A stretch of DNA of 64,000 nt, from the NCBI RefSeq assembly GCF_900156915.1, contig NZ_LT732535.1, forward strand, positions 3,669,078-3,733,077, in the 5' to 3' direction. Below, in pieces: positions 62,991-64,000 of this stretch; positions within the stretch are counted from its first letter, which is position 1, and each line of letters begins with the position of its first letter. The DNA is from Sediminibacillus massiliensis (GTDB lineage: Bacteria; Bacillota; Bacilli; Bacillales; Amphibacillaceae). The notes below the pieces were generated by a model. It was not told where the DNA came from and searched no databases. It was given only the letters and a program-made list of their open reading frames with translations. The translations under genes and the position numbers were made by a program.

Positions 62991-63791
62991 ATGGATAAAT
63001 CAACAATAATTGGACTTTTGCTAGGGTTCGTGGCAATTGGCGTCGGTATGGTCATGAAAGGGGTGAGCATAGCAGCCCTCATAAACCCTGCAGCCATTTT
63101 GATCATATTTCTGGGAACCGCTGCAGCTGTCTTGATTGCCTTTCCGATGAAAACAATAAAGAAAATTCCGGCTTTGTTCCGGATTTTGTTTAAAGAGGAG
63201 GAAACCGATCAAACCCATGAAGTGATTGAACGTTTTACTGAATGGGCTGATGTCGTGCGAAAAGAAGGTATCCTGTCACTTGAAGCGCATTTGGATGACA
63301 TTGAGGATACTTTTTTGAAATCCGGGATAGAACTGTCGATAGATGGCCAGGACTCTGATTACATCAGAGATGTTCTGCAGGAGAAAATTGAAGCGATGGA
63401 ACAAAGGCATCAAAAAGGGGCAAGAGTATTTACACAGGCAGGGACATATGCACCTACATTAGGGGTTTTGGGAGCTGTGATCGGATTAGTCGCCGCTTTG
63501 GGCCACATGGAAGATACCGATGCATTGGGTGCTTCCATTTCGGCTGCTTTTATTGCAACCATGTTTGGGATATTCTCAGGATATGTGTTATGGCATCCAT
63601 TTGCCAATAAACTGAAAGAGAAATCCAAGAATGAAGTTCAAGTGAAACAAATTATGATCGAAGGAATTCTGTCAGTTACCAACGGTGAATCACCTATGAT
63701 TGTCAAAGACAAGCTGAGTTCCTATTTGTCCCCTTCTGAACAAGTAAAATTAAATGAGAACAAGCAGCAAGCGGGGGAAGATGATGCGTAA
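62991..63791 (+). CDS. motA: Flagellar motor stator protein MotA
   Basis: A 266-aa membrane protein with four helices (about 5-22, 30-50, 150-170 and 182-202). It aligns by memory with Bacillus MotA: IIGLLLGFVAIGVGMVMKGV, NPAAILIIFLGTAAAVLIAFPMKTIKK, FTQAGTYAPTLGVLGAVIGLVAAL and YVLWHPFANKLKEKS. It forms the proton-driven stator with MotB. A gaggtgttag site precedes the ATG. The motB start lies inside its 3' end. Confidence 0.94.
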   Translation: MDKSTIIGLLLGFVAIGVGMVMKGVSIAALINPAAILIIFLGTAAAVLIAFPMKTIKKIPALFRILFKEEETDQTHEVIERFTEWADVVRKEGILSLEAHLDDIEDTFLKSGIELSIDGQDSDYIRDVLQEKIEAMEQRHQKGARVFTQAGTYAPTLGVLGAVIGLVAALGHMEDTDALGASISAAFIATMFGIFSGYVLWHPFANKLKEKSKNEVQVKQIMIEGILSVTNGESPMIVKDKLSSYLSPSEQVKLNENKQQAGEDDA

Positions 63792-64000
63792 AAGAAGAAA
63801 AAGCGAGGATGAAGAACATGTAGACGAATCCTGGTTGATTCCTTATGCCGATATATTAACGCTTCTTCTTGCTTTATTTATTGTTTTATTTGCAATGAGT
63901 GAAGTGGATTCAGAAAAGTACCAGGAACTGGCCACAGTATTCAATAATGAACTGGGTAATGGAGAGGGAGTTCTCGAACACAGTAACAGCATTGTCGAGG
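63784..64000 (+). CDS. motB: Flagellar motor stator protein MotB (3' end outside window)
   Basis: The first 72 codons are present. DESWLIPYADILTLLLALFIVLFA holds the single membrane helix with the proton-binding Asp (YADIL). The start is ATG 63784, overlapping the motA end by 8 bases, with gggggaag upstream. The OmpA-like peptidoglycan-binding domain must lie beyond the window. Confidence 0.93.
   Translation, partial: MRKRRKSEDEEHVDESWLIPYADILTLLLALFIVLFAMSEVDSEKYQELATVFNNELGNGEGVLEHSNSIVE

Overview
The window looks like the chromosome of a motile, low-GC Gram-positive rod of the Bacillaceae. The evidence is strong Shine-Dalgarno sites (aggagg), frequent TTG and GTG starts, many CcpA (cre) boxes, lipoprotein signal peptides, Bacillus-type gene sets (YesL, YesM/YesN-type pairs, LutABC, YkoEDC, TenI-ThiO-ThiS-ThiG-ThiF, MotAB) and sigma-D style motility promoters. 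A salt-tolerant relative such as Halobacillus, Gracilibacillus or Virgibacillus is my guess. The genus cannot be fixed from the sequence alone.

Layout: 1-2652 holds the end of an oxidoreductase operon (Gfo/Idh/MocA, DUF993 aldolase-like, TIM-barrel isomerase). Next come a large repeat element (2730-3536) and a divergent chemoreceptor gene with a sigma-D promoter. From 5825 to 17751 runs a sugar uptake and processing block: oxidoreductases, SGNH esterase, an ABC importer, YesL, a short-chain dehydrogenase, uronate isomerase, a GH42 beta-galactosidase and a small protein of the Anabaena sensory rhodopsin transducer family. From 17841 to 28941 lie another oxidoreductase, a secreted rhamnogalacturonan lyase, a lactonase-like amidohydrolase, an unknown polytopic membrane protein, a LacI-type regulator, and altronate dehydratase plus tagaturonate reductase. 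From 29555 to 40101 there are two YesM/YesN-type two-component pairs, one preceded by a sugar-binding lipoprotein, an AraC regulator and a lone CobA-HemD fusion. From 40309 to 49923 is a rhamnose regulon (rhaM, MFS transporter, rhaB, rhaA, rhaD, rhaEW, DeoR-type regulator), interrupted by a second repeat element. Then come lutABC, galM, a VOC protein, a TPP-riboswitch-controlled thiamine operon, tRNA-Ser(CGA), a c-di-GMP riboswitch, a third repeat element and motAB.

Taken together, 5.8-54 kb reads as a locus for rhamnogalacturonan-I (pectin hairy region). The secreted lyase cuts the backbone, and the ABC and MFS systems import the products. The esterase and galactosidase trim them. Galacturonate goes through UxaC, UxaB and UxaA to 2-keto-3-deoxygluconate. 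Rhamnose goes through RhaM, RhaA, RhaB and an aldolase to dihydroxyacetone phosphate and L-lactaldehyde. The dehydrogenase half of RhaEW makes L-lactate, and the adjacent LutABC oxidises it to pyruvate. Regulation is legible in the DNA: a shared 20-bp palindrome for the LacI regulator, direct repeats for the DeoR/RhaR regulator, and seven or more cre sites. Not seen here are KDG kinase and aldolase, a GH105 unsaturated hydrolase, an alpha-L-rhamnosidase and the ABC ATPase.

All functional calls rest on reading translated sequence and on remembered family features. No search was run.
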